Position numbers and translations under genes: made by a program
The notes under the pieces: generated by a model
Told to the model about the DNA's origin: nothing
What the model saw: only the letters and a program-made list of their open reading frames with translations
Database searches by the model: none
Assembly (NCBI GenBank): GCA_003550325.1
Contig: QKWP01000007.1
Coordinates: forward strand, 845,208-909,207
Direction: 5' to 3'
DNA from: Gigaspora rosea
Lineage: Eukaryota > Glomeromycota > Glomeromycetes > Diversisporales > Gigasporaceae
DNA: 64,000 nt
Part shown: piece after piece, positions 1 to 10,607 of the stretch
Layout: each line of letters starts with the position of its first letter
How positions within the stretch are numbered: position 1 is the first letter of the stretch

Positions 1-3000
1 AGTAAAAATTGGTAAGACCAAGGTTTGTAATTACACGATTATATCGATTAAATAGAAGATTAGAAAGAATATTAATAAGTTGTGAAGGCATGCAAATACG
101 AGCTAGTGATCTAGTAAATAGATCAAATTGAACAGAGTCATAAGCTTTGCTCATATCTTGGGATATAAGCCATAGTGGTTTGTGATTACAGTTGGAGTCT
201 TCTATAATATTATTAAAAATATGTATGGGTATGGAAGTGCTATTACCAGGTAAGGCAATATAATTGTAAGGTGAAAGAATATTGTACTGTGTAAATATTT
301 TGTTAAGCCGATTAGTAAGAAGTTTGGTATAGACTTTTCTAATATGTTCTACTAAACTAATAGGTCGAGTGTTAGTTAGATTGCCATCGAAAATTGGTTT
401 CTTGGAAATAGGAAAGATGCGACCCTCTTTCCATTGTTTAGGAATAGTTTGGGATATTAGACATTGGTTAAATAAAGATATAATAGCAAATAAGCAGTTA
501 TTGCCAGAGTGTTTAATCATTTCATAGCTAATTCCTGAGGGGCCACATGCCTTGTTGTTAGGAAGTTGGGATAAAGTGTTAAGAATCTCTTCAATAGAAA
601 ATGGGTGAAGAGCATCTAAATACCAGTTTGAATTAATATGTTGTTTTGGAAGATATTCATTTGCCCAATATGTATTAAATAAATGTTCATTAATTTTTCT
701 AGGTGCAGTCCATTGATCAAAATGATCCTGAATGTGTGTTTTAATACTAGAGGGTTCAGTTATGATGCTATTGTTATTTTTAATATTATTAATTCTAACA
801 GGATCTTTGTGCCGATTAAGAATACTATTAATCATAGATCTGGGTTGAGTGACTAGTTTAGAGCATCTTGTATTAATGGATTCAAATATTTGTTGACGAG
901 TATATTTGATATTTTCTAGATTACAAGCATGATATAGACTTCTTTAGCCTCTGTAATCCATTTAGGTATTTGATTGGGTTGTGAAGGAATAAGTAAAAGT
1001 TGGAGTTGATGGGTTGAATTTAAATAGGTAATAGTAGAGTTATGGTGAAGAGGAATAGGTGTACTAGAATTAAGAGAGTATTTGATTTGTTTAACAATAC
1101 TATTAAGTTTTTTAAGGTTATAGTGTAGAAGAGTAGCTTTGGATGAAAAGGAATGATTAAAGTTGCATACAGTAAATTTTTTATTTGGAATATGTAAAAG
1201 TGCTGCATTAATAATACTAGTTTGTAGTTTATGCCAAGTAGTTTCAAGTGATTCAAAGGTAGAAGTACTAAAAGGAGTATTATGGGATATGAGATTAGAT
1301 GAAACTTTGTCTGCAAAAGCTTGCCAAGATTCATTTGTCATTAGTTTGTAGTTGAAAATTCTTCTACGTGTTTTATATTTGTGTCTAGTGTGTCCGGTAA
1401 ATGCATAAGGAAAAGACCAATGAGATATAAGAATCTTATGGTCACTAGAGGTTGAGAAGTCTGAGTTGTCAATTTCGAAAGATAGTAGGTAAGGAAGAAG
1501 GGGATCATGGGTCCAAATGAAGTCTATTTCACTTTGATATCAAGAGCTATGCCAGGTAGGTTGAGATAAATTGGTGTAGGAGGCCAAACTAGACATGTTA
1601 TTGTAAGAAAGAAATTGAAGTAGTTTAAATTTGGAGTTACTAGTTAATGTAGAGTCAGCAGAGGCATTAAAGTCTCCTAAGACAATTGGCTGAATATTTG
1701 ATGAAGTTGCTTGTTAAATCCATTGGATAATAGTATCTTGAATTTGAAGTCTCTCCTGTGAGTTATTAGAAGGTAAATAAATTGAAATTATACGAAACTT
1801 GAAGTCATGTTTGAAGAATAGGTCAATAGCTATTGCATAGCCAGAATAGGTAATAATATTATGAATATGGGGAGTAAGGTGGTTACAAATCATAATAGCA
1901 GTACCTGCTCTGGAACTGTCAGTGCAGGACCAAAAATAACTATAAAATTGGGTTTTTTGGGGTTTAAATATAGAAGGTGCACTAGAGAGTTTAGTTTCAG
2001 TTATACTAATAATATTTAAATTGTGAGATAGGCAGTAATTTTCCCAGACTTGTTTCTTAGTAATATTATTAAAGCCTTGAACATTGTGTGTACAAATAGA
2101 AAGATCAAGAGATCTTAATAGATTGTTGTAATTAGAGGAAAAGTGATTTGTATTGGATAATGTGGATGATTTGATTAGTGACTGGTAGTATATAGAATAT
2201 TGATTAGGTGAGAGTATAATATGGTTAGGAAGAACTTCATCTTGGGTATTAAGATATATATGTGCTTCAAGAGTTGTAATATTAATAGAGATTTTGAATA
2301 ATAATGAAAATGAATTTTTGAATAAATGTTGTATAAAGGATTTGAGTGTTTGTAAAGGTGGTAAGAGTGGAAGATTATATTTTTTAAGAAATTTATTGTA
2401 ACAAGGTTCCTCAAAAAGATAAGATAAATTAATATTTGAGAAAGAATTGGTATTAAGATTAGGTGTTGTATATAGTTGTAGGTTGGGTAGTGGTATTTGA
2501 AAATTGTTGTTGAATGATTTAAGCTCTATATTACAGAAGGTTGGTAGCTCCACTAAAGGTGAGATTATAAAGTGGCCTGGTAGTAAGTTTTCATATGGAA
2601 GGTAAATATATGCTTCTGTGAAGAAATAGTCAATTTGAGGATGTAGTTTGACAGAAATTATAATATATTGGTCTGAATAAAACATGGGGTAATTTTCTAG
2701 TATATATTGCAAGAAAGTGCCTATAGTTGTGGAGAAGGTAGGGTTTGTAGTCTATAATAGTAAAGAAATTTATTATAACATGTTGTTGGGTTGTATATTT
2801 CAGGAGAGTTAAGATCAGAATAATTATAGTTTCTGTCATTTAAGGAGTTTATAGGAATTTCAATTTCTTCATCACTAAAATCTTTTACGAGTAGCGATTT
2901 ATCATAAGTTTCTAATATTAGGTAGTTGTTAGGGTTGGTATTAGTTGATGGTAAAGAGGTATTGAAGGAGTGTTGTACTTCAGAAAGATGAAGATATGAT

Positions 3001-3015
3001 ATCTGAAGTATTATG
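1..3015 (-). pseudogene. LINE-A polyprotein remnant: endonuclease and start of reverse transcriptase
   Basis: Reading 3015 towards 1: a ~160-residue N-terminal region of unknown fold, then an AP-type endonuclease/exonuclease-phosphatase domain opening with SICTHNVQGF and ITETKL (in the open segment 1714-2712), then a linker segment at 916-1341 containing WHKLQTSIINAALLHIP, then RT with ISQDMSKAYDSVQFDLF near 50-165. The second copy has the same blocks. The frame is broken several times: a stop at 1714, an in-frame TGA at 1540-1542 where copy 2 reads AGA, and frameshifts near 2990 and between segments. The protein would nick target DNA and prime reverse transcription. The gene is dead by what can be seen. 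Confidence 0.82.
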
Positions 3016-3128
3016 ATTGTCTTCTGTAAAAACGCTCGCTGTTTTAAGCTCGGTTCTCACAGCTGCGCAGGGTACCATAGCCTGCTCTGTACGTTGGGTC
3101 TGGCCATCGTAATCTTGGTCCTCCGCGT
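1..3128 (-). mobile_element. LINE-A copy 1, 5' part, cut by window edge
   Basis: This is the 5' half of a non-LTR retrotransposon read on the minus strand. It aligns throughout, in the same order, with the full-length copy at 56800-62854. The 5' terminus at 3128 is placed by comparison: both copies start (minus strand) with ACGYGGARGA and share a ~100-base leader with a CAGAGCAG core. The element runs off the left edge inside the reverse transcriptase domain, so the 3' half and 3' target duplication are not visible. No 5' target duplication can be tested. Confidence 0.85.
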
Positions 3129-3825
3129 GCTTTTGTATTATTATAATAATATTTAAGACTATATATTATTAGTGTTTTTTTTTATCCAGAATCATTATAA
3201 AAATTTTGCCTTCCATATGTAAGTACCAAAATTCTTTTAAGTTCATTTATGTTAGTTAGAATTAGAGTAAGTACTCAAATAGGATTTGGATTTAGGCTAT
3301 TATATAGTAAAATCACTCAAAAAAAACTTTTTGTTAGTTCAAAAAGTGGATTCTTATACAAACTTTTGAGAAATAAGCTTTTTTGATAAAAGAAACATTT
3401 TGAGATTTTTGTTTTGACTTATTCTAATTGTGTTCATTATGTCAAATTATAATCATTTATTGGTCAATAATCACATGAGGTGGCAATGCTAGTGTATTGT
3501 TACATATATAACCTTTAAAAAAATTAACTTACTAAATATTTAAGTATATTTTAGTTTAATAAATATAATAAATAAGTTATAAAATAATAATTATAATTAG
3601 CCAATTAGATAACAGATTTAGACACATAATGCAGGTGTGTATATACCCACCAGGTACAAATAAAATTCTCTAAAAATAAATATAAAAGTTTGAATAAGTT
3701 TATAAAATTTAAAAATATTATATAACTGAAACAGGATTGGCTTCACAAAAATAGACAAAAATAAAAATTTTTTTCAAAAAATTTATTTTAATTTAAAGAT
3801 AAATTTTATATTTATAAACATATAA
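3129..3825. other. AT-rich spacer, no gene seen
   Basis: Long A/T runs with no open frame of note, no tRNA-like box and no repeat unit that I can define. It separates the 5' end of LINE-A copy 1 from the foldback element. Confidence 0.6.
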
Positions 3826-5022
3826 GGGCCATGACAGATATTACATAATATCATAGGGGGGGGAGGGGGTAAGCCAAAGTCTTACATTACACATATATAA
3901 TATATATAATTATATATATAATATAATATATTACTAATATATTATAATTTTTAGCACTAATTAAACTTATTTAAAATATAATTATATACTGAAATGATGT
4001 ATTTTTAAGTGCTAAAAAAGTTTATTTAGTATCCAAAGGTATATTTCATTAGTAAAATTTTGCATGATGCCAAATTTTTCATGATGCCAAATTTTTATAT
4101 TTTTATTAATTGATAATCCACCTGTCAACTGGAGAGTAGTGAAATGTGGCACTCTTTCATCTAAAATTATTTTTCTTACTAAGTTAACGTTACATGTCCA
4201 CTAATTAAAAGCTGTAGAGCTCATCGAGACGCATCTAACGGTGGTTAGATAATCCAAATCGCCCAGTGGATGGCGAGATATCATCGAAAAATGATAGGCC
4301 GACTATATAAAATCCCATGACGCAGATTACTATAGGCAAAATGTGGCATTCTTCAATTTAAAACTTTTTCTTACTAAGTTAACGATACATGTCCACTAAT
4401 TGAAAGTTGTAAAGCTCGTCAAGAAGCATCTAACGGTGGTTAGATCATCCAAATCGGCCCAGTGGATGGCGAGATATCGTCGAAAAACGATTGGCCGACT
4501 ATATAAAATCTCTATGTAAACAATGTTTGTTTACATAGAGATTTTATATAGTCGGCCAATCGTTTTTCGACGATATCTCGCCATCCACTAGACCGATTTG
4601 GATGAACTAACCACCGTTAGATGCATCTCGACAACTTTCAATTAGTGGACATGTATCATTAACTTAGTAAGAAAAAACGTTTTAGATGGAAGCACGCCAC
4701 ATTTCGCCTATAGTGATTTTCATATGTAATCTGTCATGGGATTTTATATAGTCGGCCAATCGTTTTTCGACGATATCTCGCCATCCACTGGGCCGATTTG
4801 GATAATCTAACTACTGTTAGATGCGTCTCAACGAGCTCTACAACTTTCAATTAGTGGACATGTATCGTTAACTTAGTAGGAAAAAATTTTATATGGAAGA
4901 ACGCCACATTTCGCCACTCTCCAAATTTTTTTTTAAAATTGACCAATCAGAATCGTCTTATGTGGGGAGAAGGGGGGGTACCCTCATAGTAAATGGATAT
5001 TACGTAATATCTGTCACGGCCC
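3826..5022. mobile_element. PIF/Harbinger-like foldback MITE, TAA target duplication
   Basis: Termini form an inverted repeat: left GGGCCATGACAGATATTAC, right (reverse complement) GGGCCGTGACAGATATTAC, with further matching bases inside. Directly outside both ends is TAA (3823-3825 and 5023-5025). A three-base TWA duplication with GGGCC-type ends is typical of PIF/Harbinger elements. The interior has no coding potential: an AT-rich left arm (about 3870-4130, with a TATATAAT run) and then four ~190-bp units in a large palindrome. Its size (1.2 kb) and lack of ORFs make it non-autonomous. A Tc1/mariner assignment with a TA duplication is less likely, because the TA alignment makes the ends asymmetric. 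Confidence 0.75.
4135..4925. repeat. Four ~190-bp units in head-to-tail then inverted order
   Basis: Two direct units (about 4140-4325 and 4340-4510) are followed by two inverted units (about 4535-4735 and 4740-4925). Every unit carries the phrase CTCGCCATCCACTGGGCCGA or its complement, a TTAGTGGACATGTA block and ACTATATAAAAT. The symmetry centre is near 4526 (CTCTATGTAAACA then TGTTTACATAGAG with a short loop). The copies differ by scattered substitutions, so the palindrome is not an assembly echo. A transcript would fold into a long hairpin. Confidence 0.85.
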
Positions 5023-5025
5023 TAA

Positions 5026-5789
5026 TTAATTTTATTAATTTTTAATTTTTTAAAAAAATTTATTAAGTTTTTAATTTTTTTAACCTTTTAAATATATACT
5101 TTTAGTAATTTTATTTATAAAAATCCTTCAGTCATTTTAAAAACAATTTTAAAAATTGAAATTTTTAAAAACTATTTGATTAAAATTAGCTCAATTTTTT
5201 TTTATAAATAAATTATAACTATTATATTTATAGATATAATTTATAAGATATAGATTTAAAAATAATTGAAATAATTACGTTACGACAAAACTTTTGAATT
5301 AACCCACAAATATATTAAAAATTATAATATATAATATGCAAACAGATAATATTCAATTTAAGAATTTTACTATTAAGTATTATAATTTTAAATTTACTAA
5401 AATATATTAAATGTTACTATATTCGATATCGTAACTACAAGATTTTAAAACAGTCGATATTAGATGTTTTAAATAAATATAATATTCAAAAATAAATCTA
5501 TACACGCAAAACTTTTTTTCTTGTTTGTATATCGATAAAACTGAATCAATGAATCCATACAACGACGATTAGTAAGTGATACCGATCTGAAAATCTCAAG
5601 CTTCTTTGTAATCTGACACGGATTGGAAAGTTTATTAGGAATTATTACACAAATACATCAAATGATATATGGCTTGAAAAAAATATTTGACATTTGGCAT
5701 TAGCAAATACATACGTACATAATACTAAACTTTCAACATTAGCAGTTAATTTCTGATTAATTTGGAACATTAGTTGACGATCAATCAAC
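5026..5789. other. AT-rich spacer, no gene seen
   Basis: Homopolymer-rich A/T sequence without a convincing ORF, tRNA box or repeat. A block around 5560-5640 is slightly richer in G/C but has no open frame. Confidence 0.55.
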
Positions 5790-6070
5790 TGAAATAACGC
5801 AATGATCTGACGTTATGTCTATTGCTTAACACAATGATCGACGTTCTATTGATATCTTTTATGTTGCATGCATGATTAACGCTTAACACAATGATCGACG
5901 TTCTATTGATATCTTTTATGTTGCATGATGAATTGACGCTTAACACAATGATCGATGTTATGTCTATTGACACTTTTCAATGATCGACGTTATGTCTATT
6001 GACATCTTTTATGTCACATGCATGAATTAATGATCGACGTTATGTTTATTGTCATTCAACGTATCTTTTA
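5790..6070. repeat. Minisatellite with ATGATCGACGTT units
   Basis: Five to six imperfect copies of a unit near 60 bp. Each copy contains ATGATCGACGTT followed by CTATTGA, and most also have a TCTTTTATGTTGCATG block. Spacing varies by deletion of the second half of the unit. The minus-strand open frame across it simply repeats RTSIIVLSVN and is a by-product of the tandem repeat. Confidence 0.75.
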
Positions 6071-6149
6071 TGAAACAAATTCTGCATAAGAAATCTGATG
6101 GCTTGTATTTTTTTTTTATATTACTTAGTTTACTCAGCCCTATGAGAAA

Positions 6150-6360
6150 TTACAGCACGGAATAATACTGAAATACACGGAAAAGTTTGAATACGTGACC
6201 ACACAAACCTGCACGTAAATATACACGGGACAATGCACGGGAAAGCAAGTTCATGGCACGTAAAAGGGCGCGGATTCCGTGCAATGCTGCACGTACTTAC
6301 GTGCAATTTTATGTGTTTTCTCGTGCATTGTCTCGTGCATATTTACATGCAGGTAACATA
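6150..6360. repeat. CACGG-rich inverted repeat
   Basis: CTGCACGTAAATATACACGG at about 6211 is mirrored by CCGT/TCGTGCATATTTACATGCAG ending at about 6352. Inner arms carry GACAATGCACGGGAAA and TTTTCTCGTGCATTGTC. The arms are about 35-40 bp with a ~70-bp centre that also holds GCACGT-type palindromes. This could form a hairpin or be the end of an old foldback element; no target duplication was recognised. Confidence 0.6.
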
Positions 6361-7039
6361 TAATAGCATATGTCCATACATATATACATAATAACATATA
6401 TCGTATATGCATTATTTTATTAACTAAATTTTATTATTTTATTAACTAAATTTTATAAGTTTTATTAACTAAATTTTGTATTTTATTAAATAACTTAATT
6501 ATTTAATTATTTTATTAATTAAATTTTATAATACAAATAGTTTAATTTAATAATTTACATGCGAATAAGAAAATACTTCTAATTACTAAAACTACCGACT
6601 TTAAAAATAACCCAGCAACTAATAATATCGAAAAAAAACAAAGTAATAGTACCAAAATGAAAGGTTTAAAAAAAAAATCGAAATGACTACTCTAGAAATA
6701 ACTCCAATAGGGACAACTCCGATTGTGGCAACTCCAATGGCAGTAACTCAAGGGAGAGGCTAAAATGCAATAATATACAGAGAGATAAAAAATAAAAGAA
6801 AAAAATAATAGTAAAAAAAATAAAGCTGCGATACCACCAAAAATGATGAAAAACATACACCAAAAATGATAGTGATTCCAAAGGAGAAGCTTCCAAGGCA
6901 ATAACTCTAAAGGATGGTTTAAACAATGACAATAACTAAAAAAAATTATATAAAAATTAATGAGTTGTAAAAAAAAAAATTATAAAAAAATATAAGATGA
7001 TAAAAATGATAAGAGTAAACAAAAAAAAAAAAAAGCAAT
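6361..7039. other. AT-rich spacer with short imperfect ACTCC repeats
   Basis: Mostly A/T low complexity. Around 6690-6760 a short run of imperfect ~18-base units (for example GACAACTCCGATTGTGGCAA) gives a leucine/glutamate-rich minus-strand frame. That frame ends in poly-phenylalanine from A-rich DNA, so I do not call a gene. Confidence 0.5.
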
Positions 7040-7139
7040 ATTTATTTGCTTACAAATCAAATATAATTTGTGCGCGTCAATGCACGGAAATTATTATTGA
7101 TAAGTGCAAAAAAAAACAAAAAAAAAACAACAAAATAAA

Positions 7140-7625
7140 TGTTTTTGTGCGCGTCAATGCAGGAATTTATAATCATTAAGAATCTTAACGATCATCACGT
7201 TAATGCACGGAATTATGATCGTTAAGGATCTTAATGATCATCATGTTAGTACATGAAATTATGATCGTTAAAAATCTTAACGATTGTGACGATCACGATA
7301 TTAATGCACTGAAATTATGATCGTTAAGGAGTCTTAACGATTGTGATGATCATACATTTTGTACAGAAATGATCGTTAAGAACCTTAACGATTGTGATGA
7401 TCGTTAAGTCAGTGAACTGAAACTTTCGTTAAGAATATTAACGATTGTGCACGTCAAAGCACGAAAATTATGATTATGATCGTTAAGAATCTTAACGATT
7501 ATGCATGTCAGTGCACGAAAATTATTATCGTTAAGAATCTTAACGATTGTGCACGTTAGTGCATGAAATTTATGATCGTTAAGAATCTTAACGATTGTCA
7601 CGTTAGTGCACGGAAATTATGTGAT
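7140..7625. repeat. Minisatellite with a palindromic GATCGTTAAGAATCTTAACGAT core
   Basis: About eight units of roughly 55-65 bp. Each unit has the self-complementary core ATCGTTAAGAATCTTAACGAT (with point variants) preceded by a block like GTCAGTGCACGAAAATTATG. The core can form a ~10-bp-stem hairpin in every unit. Units vary in both core and spacer, so they diverged after amplification. Weaker relatives of the spacer (GTGCGCGTCAATGCACGG) occur upstream at about 7068-7090 and 7145-7160. Confidence 0.85.
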
Positions 7626-8016
7626 CATTAAGATTAATACATGTCAATAAATGTTTATAATACTATGCACGATAGTGCACGGATTTCAATATTTCGTGTG
7701 ATAACGTGTATTAAATTTTTTGGATGATCAGTTTCCGTGCAGTTTCCTTGCAGTGATTATAAAACCCGTGCTTACCTTCAGGTGAGAGACCGTCCCAAAT
7801 TAGGTAAAAATTTCCGATATGGTTACACAAGCATAAAATTTTTTTATAGGTTTTACGACACTTTTTTACATTTTTAGGGGCTTCGGGTAACCTATCCTTT
7901 TAACAAACGTGACAAATCGAACTAAGTGAACTTGAAGTTTTCGCACTATATTTTAACAAAAGCGGTTGATTCAAGTAGATTCAGTTGATCTTAGTTTAAT
8001 TTACTTAACAAAAAAT

Positions 8017-10607
8017 ATGTCTGAAATTAAGAAGTGTATGGAATGTAAAACTACTAAATTCCATTAGTTTCGTTCGTTAGCAGGAAATAAATGGGAGGAA
8101 GCCGAAGCTAATGGTTTGATCAAGGCAACCTGGGTAAAAGGTAACAAATTATGCAACACATGTTATATGAATTTTGTAGAGAATCAGTTAAGAAAAGCCA
8201 AATGGGTGAAAAGTCTCGGTTGAAGAAGTTGAAGCCAGTGAAGTTGTAGCCGAGCCTGTAGCAAATGTAGCCATAGGCGCTGTAGAAGTAATTGATATAG
8301 AAGACATAATTAGAAAAGAAATAGAAGCTAAAATTAAAGAAGGCATAGAATTGTGAGACATGGAAACTATAATAGAAGAGGAAGTTGAGGCCATAAACGA
8401 CGAGGAAGGTATGATTAATCTTGTTGGGGTTATCAGGGCGATATCAAGAATTTTTTATGAAAGAGAATATGTGCAAAAAGAAGGACCTATATATTCTTTT
8501 GATGAAATGTGAGAATTACTAACACAAACTGATCCAAGCTTAAAGGATTTTTTTTAACCAGCTTTATTTATTAGCTCGGCCATTTGAACGTTGTGAGAAA
8601 ACAATCGGGCGTATGAAAAAATTGATGGTGTTTTTATGTTATCTTCTAGCGTCGTTAAATAATTCTAAAATTAATTCTTTTAAGTTTGATTTGGCATATT
8701 ATTTAGATTCTGTAGGTACAAGCAATGAAGATCTGAATACTCTAGCAAATCTTGGAATAACTACAACTGCAAGAGCAGTAGATCATAGAAAGAAACAAAT
8801 TTCGGAGGCACATGAAGAATATATAGAGAAAGTTCTTGAGAATCGTTCTGAAAATGCTTTCATATTGAATATTGATGATTATCATAATATTCATGTTAAC
8901 TGACAACCCAATACTACCAGCACGTCTTGGGCAGCACACATGGCAACAATTATTGCGAATCCATGCCCCACATCAGCTATACCACAGAATAGGGCACTCA
9001 ACCCAAAAGTCGTTGATGATGAGCTAATTATGAAGCATCTCGACGAACGATTTATTGTAAATCTTGGAATTTCTTACTATGATCGTAGACAAAAATATAT
9101 AGGTAAGTGTTCTGATGATAAGCTTATGAAAAGACTAACATTGCACAGCTATGATGACAGATTGGAAGAAAAAAAGAAGAGCAACAGGCATATACAGAAT
9201 GCCATTCTTTTCAATTTCGGCGAAAGCCACTTGAAGAGTGTTGAAGATTATACGAAAGATCTCCAAATCATGTATAATCAAAAGCTGATGCAAGAATATC
9301 TTTCTAATAACATAGTTCCAATTGTTGCTGACTGGCCTGGGCAGTTCTTTATTCGCAAGGCTATTGCATATCAGCTTCTTCTTAACAACGAAATAATCCC
9401 TTCATGTGTTATGGCATTTATACCTATGATGGGACCTCTTCACGTTTCCTTAAACAGTCGTGAGCTCGTTTTTAAGAAGAATTGGTTTTTATTTAACGAA
9501 GTCTATAAAGGTATATTCGGACAAAAAAAGGAACTTGGTAAAAAGCCACAGCCATGGCGAATTGATTTAATGCTTCACATTATGCACATGGCGTGGCTTG
9601 ATATTTCTGATTTGGTTTATTCAAAATTTGGTCGTACTTGTAAGAATATTGAATTCTTATATCTAACCAATCTTTTGAGTAATTTAATCCTTTTAGTTCT
9701 TGAAGTTTACGCGGTACACCATCGAGAGGGTAACTGGCCAGCTTACGAAGAGGCTTGTATGCGCTGTTGGAGCGATCTTTTCCTTCAATTTGACCGAAGG
9801 AATTATAAGCGTGCACCTTTAATGTTTTTCTCCGATATTTTTTACTGGATGAAAGAAAATCATCCCATGTTCGAAATGGTTACTAATAATCTTTCTTCTT
9901 TAAGCGATTGTCCTGTAGAGCTTGTCCACAGTATAATTCGACGACGTACAACTAAGTTTTCCGAGGCGAATCAATTGCAAAAAGAGGCACGCTTTATTTT
10001 TCAGCACCGGGGAGACAATGCTTTTCGACAATATTTTGTGAATTCAATTAAATATCCTTATTCTCCAAAGCAATTGCACACACTTTATCAAAAGTGTGCT
10101 ACAATACTCCTAAACACGTTTAAGAAGATATATCGAGGACGCTATCTATATTCTTCTATTATTAGTTCATCAGACAATATTAACACTTATAATTTGCCTT
10201 CTTTAGGTTATGAAATAACGGATCGTCATTTACCAAGAGGATTCGTTACATCAAGAAAGCCTTTTACAACCATCTTATGCGATTACGTGCATTGTGACCG
10301 CACCAATTGTTCTAACTACTCAGATAATGGAAAAGTTCTTGCATGTGGGCATGGTTATCACGATTATTGTTTAGAAAAATGTAATTTAAAATGTTTGATT
10401 TGTCTTGATTATCTTCGGGGTGAGGTTTCAAAAAATATTAATGCTTTACGGGTAAGTATGAGGAAAAAGTTGGGTGAAAATGAATTTATAGAAGAAGATT
10501 TTGGGGGCGTAGTTGAGGATGATTTGGATAATTCCGAAACAGCAATCGACGATGCAGCAACAATAGAGAATTTAGAAAATGCAAAAAAATCTTTTTTTGA
10601 GTTGTAG
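8017..10607 (+). pseudogene. Decayed transposase-like gene: GATA-like finger, core domain, RING-like finger
   Basis: The ATG at 8017 opens a frame with CMECKTTKFH near the start and KLCNTCYMNFVEN about 40 residues later, a C-x2-C ... C-x2-C spacing like a GATA-type zinc finger. The frame then passes a TAG (8065-8067), a frameshift near 8216, TGA at 8353-8355 and 8510-8512, a second frameshift in a T8 run near 8550, and a TGA at 8901-8903 inside NIDDYHNIHVN/QPNTTSTSWAAHM, where the protein clearly continues. After that it is open to 10607. The restored length would be near 860 residues. The stops at CGA-compatible positions suggest decay by C-to-T changes. It fills the element at 7777-11036. 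Confidence 0.75.
8940..10607 (+). CDS. Open C-terminal part (555 aa) of the transposase-like protein, RING-like finger at its end
   Basis: This is the uninterrupted part of the gene above. The ATG at 8940 lies inside the ancestral protein, so it is not the original start. Visible blocks: VADWPGQ at about residue 130, GPLHVSLNSRE near 168, FFSDIFYW near 300 and CPVELVHSIIRRR near 323. Acidic residues in these blocks could be a DDE-type catalytic set, as in large fungal transposase-related families; that is inference. Residues about 447-490 hold a RING-like cluster: CDYVHC, then CSNY, then CGHGYHDYC, then CNLKCLIC. The last ~50 residues are acidic. I recall similar proteins as a multicopy family in Rhizophagus-type genomes, but cannot confirm it here. 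Whether this part is translated is unknown. Confidence 0.6.
   Translation: MATIIANPCPTSAIPQNRALNPKVVDDELIMKHLDERFIVNLGISYYDRRQKYIGKCSDDKLMKRLTLHSYDDRLEEKKKSNRHIQNAILFNFGESHLKSVEDYTKDLQIMYNQKLMQEYLSNNIVPIVADWPGQFFIRKAIAYQLLLNNEIIPSCVMAFIPMMGPLHVSLNSRELVFKKNWFLFNEVYKGIFGQKKELGKKPQPWRIDLMLHIMHMAWLDISDLVYSKFGRTCKNIEFLYLTNLLSNLILLVLEVYAVHHREGNWPAYEEACMRCWSDLFLQFDRRNYKRAPLMFFSDIFYWMKENHPMFEMVTNNLSSLSDCPVELVHSIIRRRTTKFSEANQLQKEARFIFQHRGDNAFRQYFVNSIKYPYSPKQLHTLYQKCATILLNTFKKIYRGRYLYSSIISSSDNINTYNLPSLGYEITDRHLPRGFVTSRKPFTTILCDYVHCDRTNCSNYSDNGKVLACGHGYHDYCLEKCNLKCLICLDYLRGEVSKNINALRVSMRKKLGENEFIEEDFGGVVEDDLDNSETAIDDAATIENLENAKKSFFEL

Noticed and set aside
7140..7625. CRISPR-like regularly spaced repeats
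   Set aside because: Spacers are themselves related, repeats are palindromic throughout, no cas genes, and the sequence is eukaryotic.
8188..8394. 68-aa Ser/Thr-rich minus-strand frame
   Set aside because: Antisense shadow of the Glu/Val-rich part of the transposase-like gene.
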